A stretch of 35,464 nucleotides of DNA from Mycobacteriales bacterium. Its GTDB lineage: Bacteria; Actinomycetota; Actinomycetes; Mycobacteriales; QHCD01. Of this stretch, positions 34,697 through 35,464 are shown in pieces; position 1 is the first letter of the stretch; the number at the start of each line of letters is the position of its first letter. The notes beneath the pieces were generated by a model. That model worked only from the letters and a program-made list of their open reading frames with translations, had not been told where the DNA came from and did no database searches. Made by a program: the position numbers and the translations under genes. The stretch covers positions 1-35,464 of the forward strand of contig DASXJE010000125.1 of assembly GCA_036497565.1 (NCBI GenBank), read 5' to 3'.

Positions 34697-35464
34697 ATGT
34701 TCGATAGCAGTCCGGTGGGACCTGAGTGGGCGTCGCGGCTGGCGCGGACCGACCTGGACCGGCTCGGCGATGACGATCTGGTCGAGGTGATCGACGGTTG
34801 GGACCGGCTGGCGTCGTGGGCGCAGGCGCGGCAGGCCGGCGCGATCGCGGTGTTCGCCGCCCGCCGCCCGCCGGTCGGCTCCGATGATCACGGGGTGTCG
34901 GTGAGCGAGTTCGCCGCGGATGAGTTGGCGGTGGCGTTGCGGCTGTCCCGCCCGGCCGCGCAGGCCCGGCTGCACACCGCGATCGACCTGGCGGGCCGGC
35001 TGCCCGCCACCCTGCACGCCTGGTCGACCGGGGCGATCGACGCGGTCAAGGCCCGGTCGGTCGTCGACGCCACCCGCCCTCACCCCCACCCAGGCCAGCG
35101 TCGTGCAGGACCGGGTGCTGCCCCGCGCACCCACCCAGACCCTCGGCCAGCTGCGGGCGGCGTTGGCGCGGGCGGTGATCGCCGCCGACCCCGCCGGCGC
35201 GCAACACCGCCACGAGCAGGCCTACGCCGAGCGGCGGGTCGTGCTCACCCCCGCCGGGAACGGCATGGCCGAACTGTGGGCGCTGCTACGCGCCGCCGAC
35301 GCCACCGCCCTCTACCACCGCCTCACCACCATCGCGAAGAAAACCGCGGACGGCCGGTCGATGGACGCCCGCCGCGCCGACGCGCTGGCCGACCTCGCCC
35401 ACACCCGCGGACCCGGCCAGCCGGCGCCCGCCCTGATACAGGTCACCGTCGCCGCCACCACCCT
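34697..35464 (+). CDS. DUF222 / 13E12-type (HNH endonuclease-associated) protein, frameshifted and cut by window end
   Basis: The ATG at 34697 opens a frame with DUF222 features: WDRLASWAQARQAGAIAVFA, ELAVALRLSRPAAQARLHTA and TGAIDAVKARSVVDATRP. Near 35077-35081 the homologous reading moves to another frame, starting at 35079, which continues LTPTQASVVQDRVLPRAPTQ, ARAVIAADPAGAQHRHEQAY and ADALADLAHTRG to the edge. One missing base explains this. Whether it is a real mutation (a decaying repeat-family copy) or a sequence error cannot be told here. The usual C-terminal HNH nuclease domain would lie beyond the window. Such proteins occur in many copies in actinobacterial genomes. Confidence 0.75.
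   Translation, partial: MFDSSPVGPEWASRLARTDLDRLGDDDLVEVIDGWDRLASWAQARQAGAIAVFAARRPPVGSDDHGVSVSEFAADELAVALRLSRPAAQARLHTAIDLAGRLPATLHAWSTGAIDAVKARSVVDATRPHPHPGQRRAGPGAAPRTHPDPRPAAGGVGAGGDRRRPRRRATPPRAGLRRAAGRAHPRRERHGRTVGAATRRRRHRPLPPPHHHREENRGRPVDGRPPRRRAGRPRPHPRTRPAGARPDTGHRRRHHP

Noticed and set aside
34317-34790. A 157-codon plus-strand frame covering the end of the M55 gene and the start of the DUF222 gene.
   Set aside because: It is antisense to the well-supported M55 gene, has no recognisable domain, and runs out of frame across the DUF222 start.

Overview
The window is high-GC DNA from an actinobacterium. The core gene order (xerC, M23 peptidase, rpsB, tsf, pyrH, frr, cdsA, rlmN, DUF2631 gene, dxr, rseP, ispG, GNAT, lipoprotein PBP) matches the order I recall for Mycobacterium tuberculosis around Rv2864c-Rv2894c. 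A mycothiol-dependent isomerase-fold gene and a DUF222 (13E12-type) gene also point to Actinomycetes. GTG starts, one TTG start and 1-4 base stop/start overlaps are frequent. The genus cannot be fixed from the sequence. No rRNA, tRNA, CRISPR array, transposase or phage gene was seen.

Layout. Positions 1-5820 (minus): a complete oligopeptide ABC importer, in transcription order SBP lipoprotein, two permeases, two ATPases; the last ATPase runs off the left edge. Positions 5919-6641: a HAD hydrolase. Positions 6676-13137 (minus): lipoprotein transpeptidase, DUF4081/GNAT protein, ispG, rseP and dxr; two MEP isoprenoid genes flank a site-2 protease. Positions 13221-14046 (plus): Nudix hydrolase and DUF2631 membrane protein. 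Positions 14057-20197 (minus): rlmN, then (after a plus-strand ArsR-type regulator at 15223-16029) cdsA, frr, pyrH, tsf and rpsB. Positions 20537-22464: M23 peptidase (plus), xerC and a small acetyltransferase (minus). Positions 22492-25861 are accessory: a divergent tetR/SDR pair with palindromic operators, a DinB/MDMPI-fold protein, a GNAT protein and a 63-residue membrane protein. Positions 25883-34588: an RpiR-type regulator divergent from a second peptide ABC importer that is translationally tied to an S66 LD-carboxypeptidase, with a convergent M55 D-aminopeptidase. The right edge holds a frameshifted DUF222 gene.

The most interesting unit is 25883-34588. A sugar-phosphate/MurNAc-type (RpiR) regulator, a peptide importer, an LD-carboxypeptidase and a D-aminopeptidase together suggest uptake and trimming of D-amino-acid-containing peptides, probably wall-derived. 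It has the same functional ingredients as the Bacillus subtilis dpp-ykf region but a different regulator, gene order and binding-protein anchoring. This is inference from gene families and context.
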